This document shows positions 35,508 to 49,692 of a stretch of 64,000 nucleotides of DNA, in pieces. The DNA lies in the NCBI GenBank assembly GCA_900074885.1, contig FJUW01000091.1, positions 245,624 through 309,623 of the forward strand, written 5' to 3'. Within the stretch, counting starts at the first letter, position 1; each line of letters opens with the position of its first letter. The stretch is from Rhynchosporium graminicola. Its lineage: Eukaryota > Ascomycota > Leotiomycetes > Helotiales > Ploettnerulaceae. The notes under the pieces are model-generated. The model was not told the DNA's origin. It made no database searches and was given only the letters and a program-made list of their open reading frames with translations. The position numbers and the translations under genes are program-made.

Positions 35508-38500
35508 CAGTGGAACCCCTGTTATAACGATTGATTCGGGACAGTTAAAAATATCGTTATAACGGATATATTATTATAAAGGAACGAGTTTATATTATAT
35601 AAGTTACCTATCAAGGGAACCCTAGGAGAGCGAGTCTCTCTCTATAGACTGCAACTCCTACTCGTAGCGCTTAATTACTCGTACATAACTTGTATTTATA
35701 GTTCTTTACTTCTCTGTAAAGCAAAGTAATACCTTTAAAGCCTGCTTTGCGTCTTGAATAGAGTATTCTAGCTCTAGAACTGAGTCTCTAGCCTCTTCTT
35801 TATCCTCTGGAGTTTCGCTTTGCAAGTGATCTTCTATTATCTCTTGTAATAAAGCGTTATTAGTCTGCTCGTTCTCTATATTAATTGCGTCCGTTATAGC
35901 TTCTTCCGGGGGGTTCAAGAAGTTACTTAAACTTATAGCGTCCCTGATATCTGCTACTGTTGAAGCTTATTGATAAAGCTATATAAGATCAGCTAGCTGA
36001 GGTGATATCGGAAGAGCTATTAGAGCTACGACTAGAGTTGATTTCCGGAAGCAGTTATAAATTGTCGTATTACTGACGTTTATAAACTAACTCCGGAATA
36101 CTTATCGTAGAGCTAAGTAGACGTTTATAGATTATACTAGCTTATCTCCTCTTTTAAGGCAGTCGATTATATATTATAGCTAATAACGATAGTAATAGGC
36201 CTTAAGATTCTGAATAATACCTTAATTAAGAGGTTAGAAACGACTTGTCGAGTTTAGAGGTAGCTAGCAAATCCGAATATTCGCAGGTAGCGGATATAGT
36301 TCTAAGCTAGTATAATAAGCTGAGAAGTTATCTATAGCTAGTAAGATAGTTCTATTACTAATATAGCGATAGAAAGCTTTTAGCTAGTTAACTATGATAA
36401 CTGTATTTATCTAAGCCTTCTTATTCTACCGCTACTCGCTTCCTATAGTCGAAACGCTGATATTCCGTAAAGCGCGCGGCGTTTTATGCTTTCTAATATA
36501 CTATATTAGAAGCTTATCACTTCCTATGGCGTTTATATAAATAATAAGAGATATTCGAGACTTGTCCTTCTTCAGGCTAGCGCGGGGTTGTATTAATAGA
36601 CCGCGAGAAGGGGTTATTCTCCAGAATAAGCCGGTTTCGTCCATATTATATATATCCTCCTTGTTATATTCGCCGGCTAGTGTTCGTAGAGCCTTTATCT
36701 CGTCTTTAGTCGATTCTGGTACAGAGGCGTCTTCTCTAAAGCGCTATTGTACTCGTACGTTATATCTCTTCTTATAGCTTTTAAGCTAGCGTTTACTGAA
36801 TTCAGAGTAAGGCTTACCCTGATATTAAGGTAATTAGTGCTAGAGAGTCTGCGCCTTCTGCCGTATGATTTCACCTATTATAAACCCTCCGCGAGCCTTA
36901 ATCTGAAGCTGCTATTATATAAGAATCTGCTCTAAGTCTTCCTAATAGCCTACTTGTAGTCGTGACTATATGCTATCAATTGCTGAAGCTATAGACGTGT
37001 CGTCAAGGTAGGAGAAATGAGCTCTAAGAGACTCTGATATAGTTAACTAGCTAATCTTATAGTTGAATTAAGTATAGAACTAATTAATATAAGCCTTATG
37101 AGACGGTATAGGCGTTTAGGAGCTTCGCTAGCGTCGTAGAGCTCGTTGCTACTCAATTGTAATTAATATTCGAGGCATACTAAGCTAAACTGATATAACG
37201 ATATACGGCAATTTAGTAACGATATCGTTGATATTAGGAATTATATAAGAAAACGCTCCGTCCGTGGAAATATATCGCTATAATAGAAATATCGTTGTAA
37301 CGGTGNACGTTTATAAACTAACTCCGGAATACTTATCGTAGAGCTAAGTAGACGTTTATAGATTATACTAGCTTATCTCCTCTTTTAAGGCAGTCGATTA
37401 TATATTATAGCTAATAACGATAGTAATAGGCCTTAAGATTCTGAATAATACCTTAATTAAGAGGTTAGAAACGACTTGTCGAGTTTAGAGGTAGCTAGCA
37501 AATCCGAATATTCGCAGGTAGCGGATATAGTTCTAAGCTAGTATAATAAGCTGAGAAGTTATCTATAGCTAGTAAGATAGTTCTATTACTAATATAGCGA
37601 TAGAAAGCTTTTAGCTAGTTAACTATGATAACTGTATTTATCTAAGCCTTCTTATTCTACCGCTACTCGCTTCCTATAGTCGAAACGCTGATATTCCGTA
37701 AAGCGCGCGGCGTTTTATGCTTTCTAATATACTATATTAGAAGCTTATCACTTCCTATGGCGTTTATATAAATAATAAGAGATATTCGAGACTTGTCCTT
37801 CTTCAGGCTAGCGCGGGGTTGTATTAATAGACCGCGAGAAGGGGTTATTCTCCAGAATAAGCCGGTTTCGTCCATATTATATATATCCTCCTTGTTATAT
37901 TCGCCGGCTAGTGTTCGTAGAGCCTTTATCTCGTCTTTAGTCGATTCTGGTACAGAGGCGTCTTCTCTAAAGCGCTATTGTACTCGTACGTTATATCTCT
38001 TCTTATAGCTTTTAAGCTAGCGTTTACTGAATTCAGAGTAAGGCTTACCCTGATATTAAGGTAATTAGTGCTAGAGAGTCTGCGCCTTCTGCCGTATGAT
38101 TTCACCTATTATAAACCCTCCGCGAGCCTTAATCTGAAGCTGCTATTATATAAGAATCTGCTCTAAGTCTTCCTAATAGCCTACTTGTAGTCGTGACTAT
38201 ATGCTATCAATTGCTGAAGCTATAGACGTGTCGTCAAGGTAGGAGAAATGAGCTCTAAGAGACTCTGATATAGTTAACTAGCTAATCTTATAGTTGAATT
38301 AAGTATAGAACTAATTAATATAAGCCTTATGAGACGGTATAGGCGTTTAGGAGCTTCGCTAGCGTCGTAGAGCTCGTTGCTACTCAATTGTAATTAATAT
38401 TCGAGGCATACTAAGCTAAACTGATATAACGATATACGGCAATTTAGTAACGATATCGTTGATATTAGGAATTATATAAGAAAACGCTCCGTCCGTGGAA

Positions 38501-38560
38501 ATATATCGCTATAATAGAAATATCGTTGTAACGGTGATCGTTATAATAGGGGTTTCACTG
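35508..38560 (-). mobile_element. Fot1/pogo-type DNA transposon inside B, with assembly duplication
   Basis: Terminal repeats of about 24 bp, CAGTGGAACCCCTGTTATAA on the left and, inverted, CAGTGAAACCCCTATTATAA on the right. TA target at 35506-35507 and 38561-38562. The minus strand encodes a DDE_1 transposase: YNMDETGLFW (36650-36621), LLAIDNFSAYYT (about 36,345-36,310) and a Glu/Asp-rich C-terminus near 35.7-35.9 kb. In-frame stops show it is inactive. Bases 36076-37305 recur exactly at 37307-38536 around one N. Removing one copy gives 1,822 bp, a normal Fot1 size. Confidence 0.9.
36076..38536. repeat. Exact 1,230-bp direct duplication around a single N
   Basis: Copy 1 is 36076-37305, the N is 37306, and copy 2 is 37307-38536. 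The copies appear identical base for base, including two identical 71-codon reading frames 1,231 bp apart. This is best read as two contig ends that overlap but were not merged. Confidence 0.85.
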
Positions 38561-41433
38561 TATTATATTACTAAACTGCGATTCGGTTATTAAGAAGCTT
38601 ATCTATCTCGTGAAGGGTAATAGAGAAGATCTTATTATTAGAAGACTTCTAGTATTTATATAAGAGATAGAAGGCTAAGCTACTAATTAAATAAATCTCT
38701 AGCGCAAGAGGCTCTAGAAGAGATCTAAGCACACGAGGTGATCTTAGTCGCTTCCGAAATATCGTAGTAGCTATATTTATACTTTAAGTAGCTTCTATTA
38801 AGTCGTAAGATAGTATTCTAAGTAACTATTAATCTATAGTATAAATTACATAGGCGTAGTCTTATACGTAAGTCTTTAAAGTAAAGACTTCTAATTAGGG
38901 TTAAAGTAGAGATTTACGCGGGATATAAGCGATAATATCGCTAAATCGTACGCACTTCGGCCGTATATTAGTAGCTTCTCTAGAGTATAAAGACTTCTCT
39001 TTACTACTCTATTCTTATTCTTTAGATAATAAATACTTAGGCTTATCGTATCTATAATAAGTAGTATAAACGCCGGAGAAATAGTCCTAACTGATCGGCA
39101 GTAGTAATAGAGGGTTAATTACCTATAGAATACTCTCTAGGGGAGAGTTTTAGATGTTTTTATAGCTATAAGTCTCCCTAGAAGTACGCTTCCGAGCTAG
39201 TAATAGTCGTTTAATAATAGAGATAGAGTTAATAATAGCTCGAATATTAATAGGAGAGTTAGCTGCGCTTCGCTATTCCTCGTACGCTTCCTAGAACTGA
39301 TCAAGATATTCGTTTCGTTCGTTAGTATCGTGTTAGTAGCGCTAGTAAGTATAGTGTTTACGTAAGTCCTTGATCTCGATCAGAGAGCTATAAACGTTAC
39401 TAGAAGGAGTATATAGTAGCTAAATAATCTATCGTTTAGAGGTATCTAAGAGTACTTGATATTCCGAAAGCTAAGTCCTTCAGAGTATAATAATATAGTT
39501 TCCGAGAGTAGTAATAAGAAAAGGAGTAAATACCTAAACACGACGATCTACTATTAAATTAAGTATCGTATAGTAACTAATAGTACTACTATTAACGCTA
39601 TTAAAGCCTTTAATAGGAATTACGTTTAGCAGAAGGTAAATTAAAAGTTTTAAGAAGAAGAAAAGAGATTTAAGAAAAGAATAATTAATAAAATAGTATC
39701 TATTAGCTTCAGAATCGAGAAGTGCAAGTAGCTTATACGAGAGTCTATTCTTAGTAAGAGTAGCACGTATAGTAAATAATTAACTACTAAGAAGCTTCGT
39801 AAGGTTAAGATATCGCATATCTCGTATACTACTTAGGAAGGAGTCTTTCCCTAGGCGTAGTCTTTTGCTAGCGGTTTAATATACTCCTAGACGTTATTAT
39901 ACGTTTCTTTATTATTATTATCTTCTGACTTACTATTAACGTCGTTATTAGTATTAATTATATTAATTCGATACGGAGTATTAGGTCGAGCTAACGATAA
40001 GCGTAGGTATAAAGTAGGCGTAAAGTAATAAGAAGTATTCGCTAGCGATTATACATAAGGCGTATTATTTCGTATAGAGTATAATACTTATTTACTAGTT
40101 ATACTAGTGTTCTCGGGCGTAAGAAGACTAATTTGCGGATAAGAAGAAGAGTTAGTACTATAGCGCTAGGAGGAAGTATTTATAGGGCGTTCCCGAGTCG
40201 CGCTAGCCTTAGCCGAAGACTCGGAATAGTAAGTCTTTTCAATAAATTAACCTTAGTCTTCAGCTTATATAGTCTTAACGTATTCTTCTAGTATCCTTAA
40301 CGTTCGGTACTATTAGAAGAGCTATTTCCGTAGCTATATAGGTAGCTTCTCCTATAAGTCTATTTTCAGAGTCGATTAATTATTTACTTTAGCTTTACGA
40401 GCTAGCGTACGAAACTCGTAGTAGAATATCTAGAAGGTCTACTTATAATCTATCTTTAGCGCGAAGTAGCTAGCTCTTATAGTTTATTAGTCGTATAGAT
40501 TAGATAAGAAGGAGACGAGTTAAGTAATCATATCGAGTGAATCGATTATACTGCTTTTTTCGTTATATTCTAGTTCTAAGAATAAGAGTTCCAGGTAAGT
40601 TCTAGCTATTCCTTACGTTTAGTTAAGTAACTAATCTTTATAGTGATCTTCGTCGATAAAGTAGCTAGAGTAGCGCCGGAGGGCGTTAAATATCTACACT
40701 TCCTAGAGTTTTAGAGAGTAGTCGATTCTATTAAAGAGCTTATTTAGAAGATTCAATATCTTCTCTATACGCGTAGCGTATAATATTAATAATATTCCTC
40801 TAGTAGATTATTCTCGATAACGATTATTAAGCGTAAGAGTAGCGTTATCTTCTTTAATTAATAATAGTAGTATTATACGCGATTAAACGTTATTAAACGA
40901 TATAGACTTAGTAGAGCGCTAGGTAGTTAACTAGCGTAGTTCTAGGAACTCGTCCCGTAACTAACGTAGTTCTGCAGATAAGTCGATATTTAATTATCTC
41001 TCCTCTACGAGCTTCCTTTCTGCTTCTTATAGCTAATAAGCGCGGTCTTCCTATAAGTTATTTATAGTTACTATTAATATAAGGGTATTATTAGGGAGGT
41101 TTAGCGACTCGGTGAGTTCGTTAATTATAATAAGAGTTAGAGAGCTTAACTCGGACGAGGCGTTATCGCGAGTACTCTTTACTATAGAGAGAGGTAAGTT
41201 ACAGCGAGTATTATAAGTTGCTGAAGAATAGGAGGTAAAGGGAGTCGGAGAACTAGTAGTCGATTTATCGGACTGAGGTTGCTTCAGTTTAAGTGCTATT
41301 CTTTAAGTTTATACTTAGTATAAGCTTTCTCTATATAGTATAATCTCTTGCGTTTAGTAGCTCTAGGTATAGAGGTATAATATAAGTAGATATTTACTAT
41401 CTTCCTAGATATAAGTAAAAGAGTTATAGATAA

Positions 41434-41668
41434 TATAACGCTTACTCTAGAAAGGTCTTAAAACTACCTGAGTAATAAGATCTCATATTACTATAAATAT
41501 GAAGTAGTAAGAATCACTTGAGAATCTACAACTAAGGAGTGAAGAAGTAGAGAGAGAAGGGAAGTATATATATAAAAAGGGGCCCCTAAATTCTACTCTT
41601 ATAATCTCGCTTAGCAGTAAGTGTTTCTACTAATAGGGAGAAACCTCCAAACCTGACCAGTCGTCACA
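41434..41668 (-). repeat. B element right LTR
   Basis: 235 bp; starts TATAACGCTT (RIP form of TGTGACGCTT) and ends CGTCACA. Followed by the GAGAT target duplication. Confidence 0.9.
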
Positions 41669-42299
41669 GAGATACCTATAATACCTGTGAACTTAGGCCA
41701 CGGTATCTATCCTTCTCCTTATATAATATTCAGGTAAGCTATTATTATATTACCCTCCCCCTAAGAAGAGCTTGACCCTAAGCTCAGAAGGTTATAATTT
41801 ATACCAGAAATCGGCTTTTATTATAACTGTTTTCGTCGATATTCGCGTAATAGATACTAGCTACTCTTTAATAGTAGTAAATTCTTTATTAGATACTAAC
41901 TAGTTATATTATTATAATAGTACTACATTAGTTATAGCTTCTAAATCAGGCGGTAAGCTATATCTGCTTTATCTATTTATAGTGGGAGTCGAGTTTAAGT
42001 AGGGCGTAGGGTATATAAAGGAAGGGGTTTACTAATATTAGGGCTTTCTTTCTTTAACCTCGATAACTACTTAAACTATAAGTTTACTCTCCTTAGATTA
42101 TAATAAAGTTATTAAAGTAGCTATCTTTATTAATACTATAGTAGTATTACTATAATCTTATATGTTAATCGACTTAATTAACCTTTCTCCTCTTATAAGT
42201 AAGTTACTTACCTTAGAGTTAGAGATACTTTCCAGATAAGATATAGGAGTTTCATAGGTCTATAACGCTAATACCTCTAGTGCCTCTACTAGTACCTAC

Positions 42300-43206
42300 C
42301 AGTGCTCTTTCGGCGGCGTATTATATATATTACTTATAATACATTCGCGCTTTCCTTAAGCTAAAGTATAATAATACTCTTACTCTAGAACTTCTCTATT
42401 TATTTAATAAGCTTAACTCTAAGCTTTATAAGTATTATATAGTATTAAAGAGTAGTTATAAGTATATAAGTTATCCGATCTTAAGTATAGTTATATATAT
42501 TAATATATTATAGTTACTTAATTATATTAATATAGAGTATATTATCCTATCCGGTTTACTTCTAAGTAATAAAGCTAGAGATCTGAAGCTAAATCGGGGC
42601 GGTATTATAGCTACTTATAAGGCTATTAATCAGATCTATTATCTCGCGAAATCTACTGCTCCTACTATTATATTAGAGATTACTACTATATAGTTAGTAA
42701 AGACTTAAGCTTTAAGACGATCTATAGAGAAAGTATTTAAGGAGTTAGAGTTTATTAAAGTAATAAGTTAAGATCTTTAAACTCTTAGATATTAATATAA
42801 TACTGATATAATATAAGATTTAGATATTCTAATAGTAGATTCGGCGAAATCTAAGTTAATAGTATAAATAGTATTAAAGTAGATAAAAGAGTTAAATACT
42901 ATTATATAGGAATTTATAAAGAAAGCTATATTTAAAGCTATAATATCTAATACTAGAGGAAAAAGGAATTTACTTTCTAGTTTAGAGATAGTATTAGATC
43001 TAGATACTCTCAGACTCTCTCTAAAGAAGAAAGCTTATAGGATTAGCTATTATACTCGATCTACTACTAAAGCTATATTAGTAAATTTAAGTAAGGAGTT
43101 AGATATAATAGTTCTAGTTCTAGATATTCCAGATTTACTAGAAGCTCCGGAGACCTTAGGGGAGAAAGCTAGTAAAGTAGAAGTAATAGAGGAAGTAGAG
43201 TTTTAG
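42300..43206 (+). pseudogene. Antisense reading frame carried by A1
   Basis: The + strand, opposite to element transcription, between the left LTR and pol, holds about 300 codons of coding-like sequence ending TAG at 43204. Blocks include LFNKLNSKLYKYY and, near the end, SLKKKAYRISYYTRSTTKA and EVEF. The same frame is present in A2 at 51.0-51.95 kb. Stops and at least one frameshift are present. No known domain is recognised. Extra antisense frames in the 3' part of gypsy elements are known from some plant lineages; whether this is one is unknown. Confidence 0.5.
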
Positions 43207-45059
43207 ATATAGTATTATTATAAAGTATAATCAGAGGATTATCCTAAGTAATAAATTTTTAATACTAATATCTATAATAGTTTATTATTCTCTAAGTAAT
43301 TATAGTTATTTATTCTATCTTCTTAAGCTTTAATCTATTAATCTAGTTTACGTAGAAGTCCGAGTTTACTTAAGTTAATAGTATAAAAGTCTCTGAGCTT
43401 ATATAGAATACTTATTAAGTCGGAAGTATTATATTAAGTTAAGTCTAAGTCGTAACCTAGCTAGCTAACTTAATACTTCAGATTACCTCTTAAGAGCAAT
43501 ATAGTAAGTATATCTTATAACTTCTACTCTTCTTAAGTAGCGATAATCTCCGGGGGTGAGTTTAGTAGCTTCTAGCTTAATAATAGGTCGTCCGAGTCCT
43601 TAAAGAGTAATTCTGAAGCGAATATATTATATATAGAAGATCTAGAAAGTAAATCTAGCTTATAGAAGTATCTAATCTTAGCTAAGACTTAGTATAATCT
43701 TACTTAGAAGCTAGATAGCTTTTTACTTAGCTAGTAATTCTTAAGGTTCCTTATAGAGAGAAATACCTTATCTCTAACTTCCTAGTCGATACTACGCTGT
43801 TTCAGGTCAGTTATAGCGCTTATCTTTTACTAAGTAGCTAGTATATTAGCCTTTATAAACTCGATAGCGGATCTAGTATATTTAGCTAAGGATTTAGTAT
43901 TAATATAATTAAGCTTCTCTTATAATATTAATATAATAAGTTACTTCTAATCCTATCTATTCCGTAGTAATATACTATATTTAAGAGTATATAGCGCTAT
44001 ACTAATAGAATCGTAAGGTAAAGTTACTTAAGCGCGGTCTATTATTAGTAGTAGTTCGCCTTAGTTACTTTAGTAGTAATTAATAAAAGGTCTAAAGTAT
44101 TAGTTAATATACTAGTTTATAATCTCTATTTATCTATCGGTTTACTAGTAGAAGGAAGTAGAGAGCTTAATCTTAACTCTAATTATATAGTAAAACTCTT
44201 ACTAGAAAGATAAGATAAACTAAGCTCCTTAGTCAAATAAAATTAACTCTAGGGTATATCCGAAATAATATATTTATTAGATAAATAGTATAGCTATCCC
44301 GCGGGTATCGATATAATAGTAGTATAATATTAATATAGAGTCCTTCCCTAGGTAATTAATAAATACTAATATCCTATTAAATTCTTAGTTATTAGGTAGG
44401 AAGTCCTTAAAATCCATAGCTAAGTACTATATAAGGTAGCTAGGTACTAGTAATAAGTAGAGGAATCCTTACTATTTTATCTGCTTCGGATAAGGGTACT
44501 AATAAGAGTAGTATTTATAAGTATACTATTTTATATCTGATATAAGTCCTTTCTAGTAGTAATAGGTAGAAATTATTTCGGTAGTCTTATAAGTATTTAA
44601 ATCAGTAGAGGAAACTTAATTATAGATTTTGCTAATTAAATAGGTATATAATAGGATATAGTATTATACGTATAGATAACTATTATAAAGTAGTAAGCTA
44701 TTATTAATAGTATAGCTATTTCCTAATATATCCTATTTATTAAAGAATAATTTTCAGTTAGATTAGTATAGTTTCTCGATTAAATTAAAAGAGTTATATG
44801 CGAGTTCTAAAAGTATATTAGTACTTAGCGATAATAGATAAATATAGCTAATCTAATCGATAAAATATTTAGCTAATTCCGTATTAATCCTAAGATCTAA
44901 GTAGTCTAGTAATAATAAAACCCGAGATCTACTATCCTATTTCTACTATTCCTGCGTCTTTAAGTCCTATTCCTTATAGCTAAGGATATTAGCTTTAGTA
45001 TTATCTTTACTAAGCGTATATATAATTTGAAAGTTAAATTCGAAAAGGAATTCTATCTA

Positions 45060-46240
45060 TCTAGCTTACTTACTAGTTAGGACCTTAGTAGTTATAAAGT
45101 ATTCTAAGGATCGATAGTCCGTATATACGCTAGTATAGCGTTATAGAGATATGAGTTCCGGTCTCTATTTCCGGAAAGACTTAATAATAGCGTATAGCTC
45201 CTTATAATAGATCTCCTAGTTTAGTTAATATCTATTAAGAAAATAAGAATAGAATCTAATTAGATAATACTAATTATCTTAATATAATTAGGAGATAATT
45301 CTAGCTATTATACTATCGGAGGTATTAGTTTCTAGTTTAGTCTATAATTCAGGGTCGAAATAGTATAGTTTCTATACTAATAGTAGCTATTAACGTAAAT
45401 CGTCGAAAGACTTCTTATAATCGTTAGTAAAATTCTATAGTACTATAGGCCGAGTAAGTACTAAGAGAGGTTTAGCGATAAGGCCGAAATTCCGAATAAA
45501 TTAATAGTAGAACTTATAGAATCCTAGGAAGGATTTCATAACTATTATTATTTCGGGGTACTTCTAATCTACTAATAGTACTACTTTCTCGGGATCTAGC
45601 TCGATTCTATTAGTAGTAATAATATATCCGAGGTATTTAGTCCGAGTAATATAGAACTCGCTTTTCTTAATATCTACTTAGAGTCCGGTATCTATTAAGC
45701 GTTATAGTACTAATTTAATATATTCCTTATATTCTTAGAGCGTTTCTGAGTATATAAGAATATTATCTAGGTAAGCTATATAGAAGTTATCTAAGTAGTC
45801 TAGTAATATATTATTCATATATCGTTAGTATATACTAGGTCTATTATAGAGCCTAAAAGGTAATGCTTTATATTTATAAGATCTGAAGCGGGTTCGGAAA
45901 GTAATATACTCCTCTGATTCGAGGTCTATATAAATATAGTTAAATACTACCCGGATATCTAGTTTAGTAAAAATTACTACTTTAGATATACGAGTTAAGA
46001 GCTTATCGATCCTAGGTATTAGATACGAATCCTTTCGAGTGATTATATTAAGCTTATAATAGTTAATATAAAAGCGTAATCCTCTATTAGCTTTCTTAAT
46101 AAATAGTATAAGTAATACGAAAGGACTTTAGCTAGATTCGATAAATCCCTTATCTAAGTTCTCTATAAGATACTCCTTAGTTACTTATAGTTCCTCTATA
46201 AACTACTAATATAAGACCGAATATATATTAAGTAATAGTT
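45060..46240 (-). pseudogene. A1 RT/RNase H remnant
   Basis: Minus-strand reading gives YLIENLDKGFIES, FIKKANRGLRFYINYYKL (about 46,180-46,060) and the catalytic box as YLDNI at 45773-45759, where the second Asp has become Asn (GAT to AAT). RNase H follows towards 45,060. Typical Ty3/gypsy pol, inactive. Confidence 0.8.
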
Positions 46241-47694
46241 CTTCTAGAATAATTTTATAATCGTATAAGTAATATAGTAGAAGAATATCAGAATCCTACT
46301 TAGAAAAAGCTTCCTTAAGAGTATAGTACTATTCTAGTAGCTTTTCGGCTATAAGTTATTCAGTATTAGGATCCTTAGGGAAATCGCTATCTAGATAATC
46401 TTATAAGATATAATATATCTTATAGATATTAATAAAGAATAATTTAGAACTTTCGCGTTTTATATTAAAATAAAAAGCTATAATATTAATTTAGTAAATC
46501 AGAACTAGTTTCTAGATCCTCGGGAATTAAGAGGTGCACTTATAGTAGAGTCTTAGCGTAAGTACTTTTCTTAATACTTTTAAAGAAGGAAAGAGTTCGG
46601 ATTCCTTAGTAATAAGCGGAAATAAGTTAAATAGTAAGAATCGTATATTAATATACTATATTACTACTATTTAGTATAATCAGTATTAATCTAGCTGATT
46701 CATAGCTAAGTCCCGCGCGTTAATATTAATTTAGTAAAATTAGTTAATAATAAGTTTATAAGATAGTAAAGTTATAATTATCTTCTTATTATATCAGAAA
46801 GTAGCTAGATAGTATTCCAGCTATATTAGCTTATAATAGAGTATATCGAGTTCAACTTGAAATAGTTATATCTATTTAATACTAATAATTATATCTTATT
46901 ATCTTAAATCGAGGAGAATAAAAGAGTAATTATAAATACGCTTATTATTAATAGAAAAATATAAATATATAAAATAAGTAATATAAGTTCTAATAGACTA
47001 TTAGAAACTATATATTAGAATAGAGTAAAGTAGTAGCTCGATTCTAATACTAAGGGCCCCTGATAGTTATCTGGTAAAAGTACGATTAATAAATAAGTAA
47101 CCGTTCGCTCTAGTATTAATTAAGCTATTTATAGAGACTCTTAGCTTATTTATACTAACTATAATTAAATATATAAATTACTTACCTCTTATTGAGGAGT
47201 TAAAGTTAAGATTAGAGAGGTTATACTTATATAGACCTAAGAAGGAGTTTTTACTTAGATCTTATTATTTCCCTTCTATATCGGTCCAAATTCGGAAAGT
47301 AAGTCTCCTACTGCCTCCTTAGTCGCTCCTCCCTCTTCCGGAAATTTATCGATTAGTTATACTTTAAGCGGGTTAAAGTAATCTAGCTTAATATAACTAA
47401 GCTATCTATAACTATGATACTTAGGGAGTTCTCCGGTCGAGGTAGCAGGGCGTTTTAGCGCGGAGGGAGTATTAGCTTATACTAGGGTAGAGGTTCGTAC
47501 ATATAGTATAGGAGTAGTTTATCGAGGGGCTAAGCTTAGGGACTAGTAAGGAGTAGAACTAGAAGAGGTTATAGTAGTAATAATAAGCTTATAATACTAT
47601 ATCTAGGTAATAGCTTTCTCAGGATAGGTATATTCCGAGTTAAAGTAACGCTTAGTATTAAAAGAAAGTAATAACTTAACTATAGAAGTATAAT

Positions 47695-47896
47695 TGTAAC
47701 GACACAAGACTTAAGGCGGTATATAAGTAAGAATAAACAAGTAGGGAGGCTAGGAGCGATCTTATATAGTCTGGTACGAAGGAAACAGAAAGATATAGAG
47801 CTCTGAAGGAGTCTGCACCTTCTATATATATAAGGAGGGTATACCTAAGGCACCGATACTGGCCTGTATCTGCCACATATACTATACGCTGTTATA
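47695..47896 (-). repeat. C1 left LTR
   Basis: 202 bp, starts TGTAACGACA and ends GCTGTTATA. The first 100 bp resemble the A-family LTR; the rest differs. Confidence 0.9.
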
Positions 47897-48056
47897 TTAC
47901 CCCCTTCTAAGATAAAGGCTCGCCCTCGAGCCTTTAAAGGTAAATAAAAAACAAGAGAAAAGGGAGTTAAATCAAGTCGAATTCTAAATAAAATCTAAGT
48001 AATTATTAATCCGAAGCGTAAGACATAAATCACTCCTTCTTCGTCTTTAATATCAG

Positions 48057-48098
48057 GCAATCGCTCTTGTAGTAACTGTACTTCTTATAGTAGTAACA
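48057..48098 (-). other. RIP-altered CCHC zinc knuckle in C1 gag
   Basis: The minus strand reads CYYYKKYSYYKSDC, 14 residues with the spacing C-x2-C-x4-H-x4-C. The second Cys and the His are now Tyr, both explained by single transition mutations (TGC to TAC and CAC to TAC). This is the best evidence that C1 encodes gag. Confidence 0.65.
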
Positions 48099-49692
48099 CT
48101 ATACTTCCTCGATAGGTATTAAGGGCTCAGAAGACGTACTAACTATCGGTAGAGCTAGAGTAGCTCGAGGTATTAAAGGTAGTCGAGAGAGTTCTAAATC
48201 GAGTGCCGTAAGAGAAGAGACTATAGCTGAATAATCAGTCTTCTAAGAGTGCTTAATTAGAGCGGCAGCTATACGTAGCCGTATAGTAAGCTTCGGCTAG
48301 AGGTAAAAGTACTACTCTGATTTAGCTATACCTCCGAGAATTGCCGAGCTTTAGAACTTTATACGGAATTATAAAAAGGACTCCTTTTTTATTAAAAGCT
48401 TATGAAATTCGGTTTGATATTACTCCGTTTCGAGTCCAGAAAGGTAGTAAGAAGCGAGTACTGAAATTATCTCTTTAGTAGAGGAGAAAGGCGTAATTTC
48501 CGAGAGATACTATAGTTCTAAGTAACCTCTTATAAGGCTAGAAGTAGAGCTCTAGACTAGCGCTTTACGAGTACTCGTAATTAGATATCAGTCTGAATTA
48601 ACTTCTAGTTAGTCCTAAATAGAAGTATACTATTAGCTGAAAGATAGATTAATCCCTATATTAAGATTATCGATACTTTTAGTTAGTTACGACTTACCGG
48701 AGGTTAGTAAATTATTAATTGAAAAGCGTTTAAGGGTAGGTTCTATCGGTAATTAAGATATCGAGTTTACTAAAGGTCTAGGGTTTACTAATTATGCCTA
48801 AGTACGTAAAAACTCGGTAAATATCTGCTCGATACGACTAATACCGATAGAGAGCTCCCGAGTAGTTGATTCTGTATATAATTAATAGTCTTTAATTAAT
48901 TGAAGTAATTCCATAGTAAGTACGGAATCGGAGGGGCTGCGAGAGTATTCCGGTGAAGTCGTAGGGGCTGGCTAAGCCTTTTTAGGAGGTATAGTATTAG
49001 GTAAGCGAGGCTAAGCGAAAGTGATAGAATACTTGAAAGTTATAGAAGAAGCGAAAGTCGAAATCGAATTCTAAAGAAGCTAAAAGATTAAAGAGAGTTA
49101 GATATCTTAGTTAAGTAGATATAAGGAGAATTAAATTAAAAGTTCTAATAGAGGGAAGTCGATTCTGCTAAAGGGGATAAATTATACCGGGGTATAAGGA
49201 TTATAAGTCGAATTCTAGTAATTTCCGCTAGGGTAATAAGCTACTTTATCCTAGCCTAAAAGTAAGGTTTTTCACTATTAGAGCTACTTTCGGAAAGTTA
49301 AAGTTAAGTAAGAAGATAATAAATATTAGGGCCTTAAGGGAAGTTTCTATATAAAATTCGTCCGCTATTTTATTTCGTACGCACGAAGGAACGAGTTTCG
49401 AAGTATCTGAGAGTAACTTCGTAGTAATACTAGTGCTTCTAAGGCTGAATTACGTCTAAATTCCTAGCTATCCGAGAGATCTCTAGAATCTCAGCTATTT
49501 TGAAAACTTAACTATCGAATTCGTAAGTTAAAGAGAGTATTAACTATTTCCGTATGATTCCGAAGTGCAAAAATCTAAAGTAAGTAGAGATAACTCAGCG
49601 AAGAGCTCCCTTTAAGTCGTACGTCCGAATCGAGTTTTCGAAGTAAGATATTATTTAATACTATCCTTAGCGGTCTTAATCTTTCTATTTAA

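Larger units (their letters stand above)
32050..41668 (-). mobile_element. Gypsy LTR retrotransposon B, inserted in the A1 left LTR
   Basis: LTRs of 235 bp each at 32050-32284 and 41434-41668. The 3'-most copy ends CGTCACA and the left copy starts TGTGACG, a perfect terminal inverted repeat. Target duplication GAGAT at 32045-32049 and 41669-41673. The purine tract (complement of CTACCTCCCCCTCC) abuts 32284, so the element is on the minus strand. Length is 9,619 bp, or about 6.6 kb without the nested Fot1-like element. The gag region is at about 38.6-41.4 kb and pol at about 32.9-35.3 kb. All coding frames are broken by RIP. Confidence 0.9.

Noticed and set aside
36562..38008. Two identical 71-codon frames seen as a duplicated gene
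   Set aside because: They are on the strand opposite to the transposase and are copies created by the probable assembly duplication.
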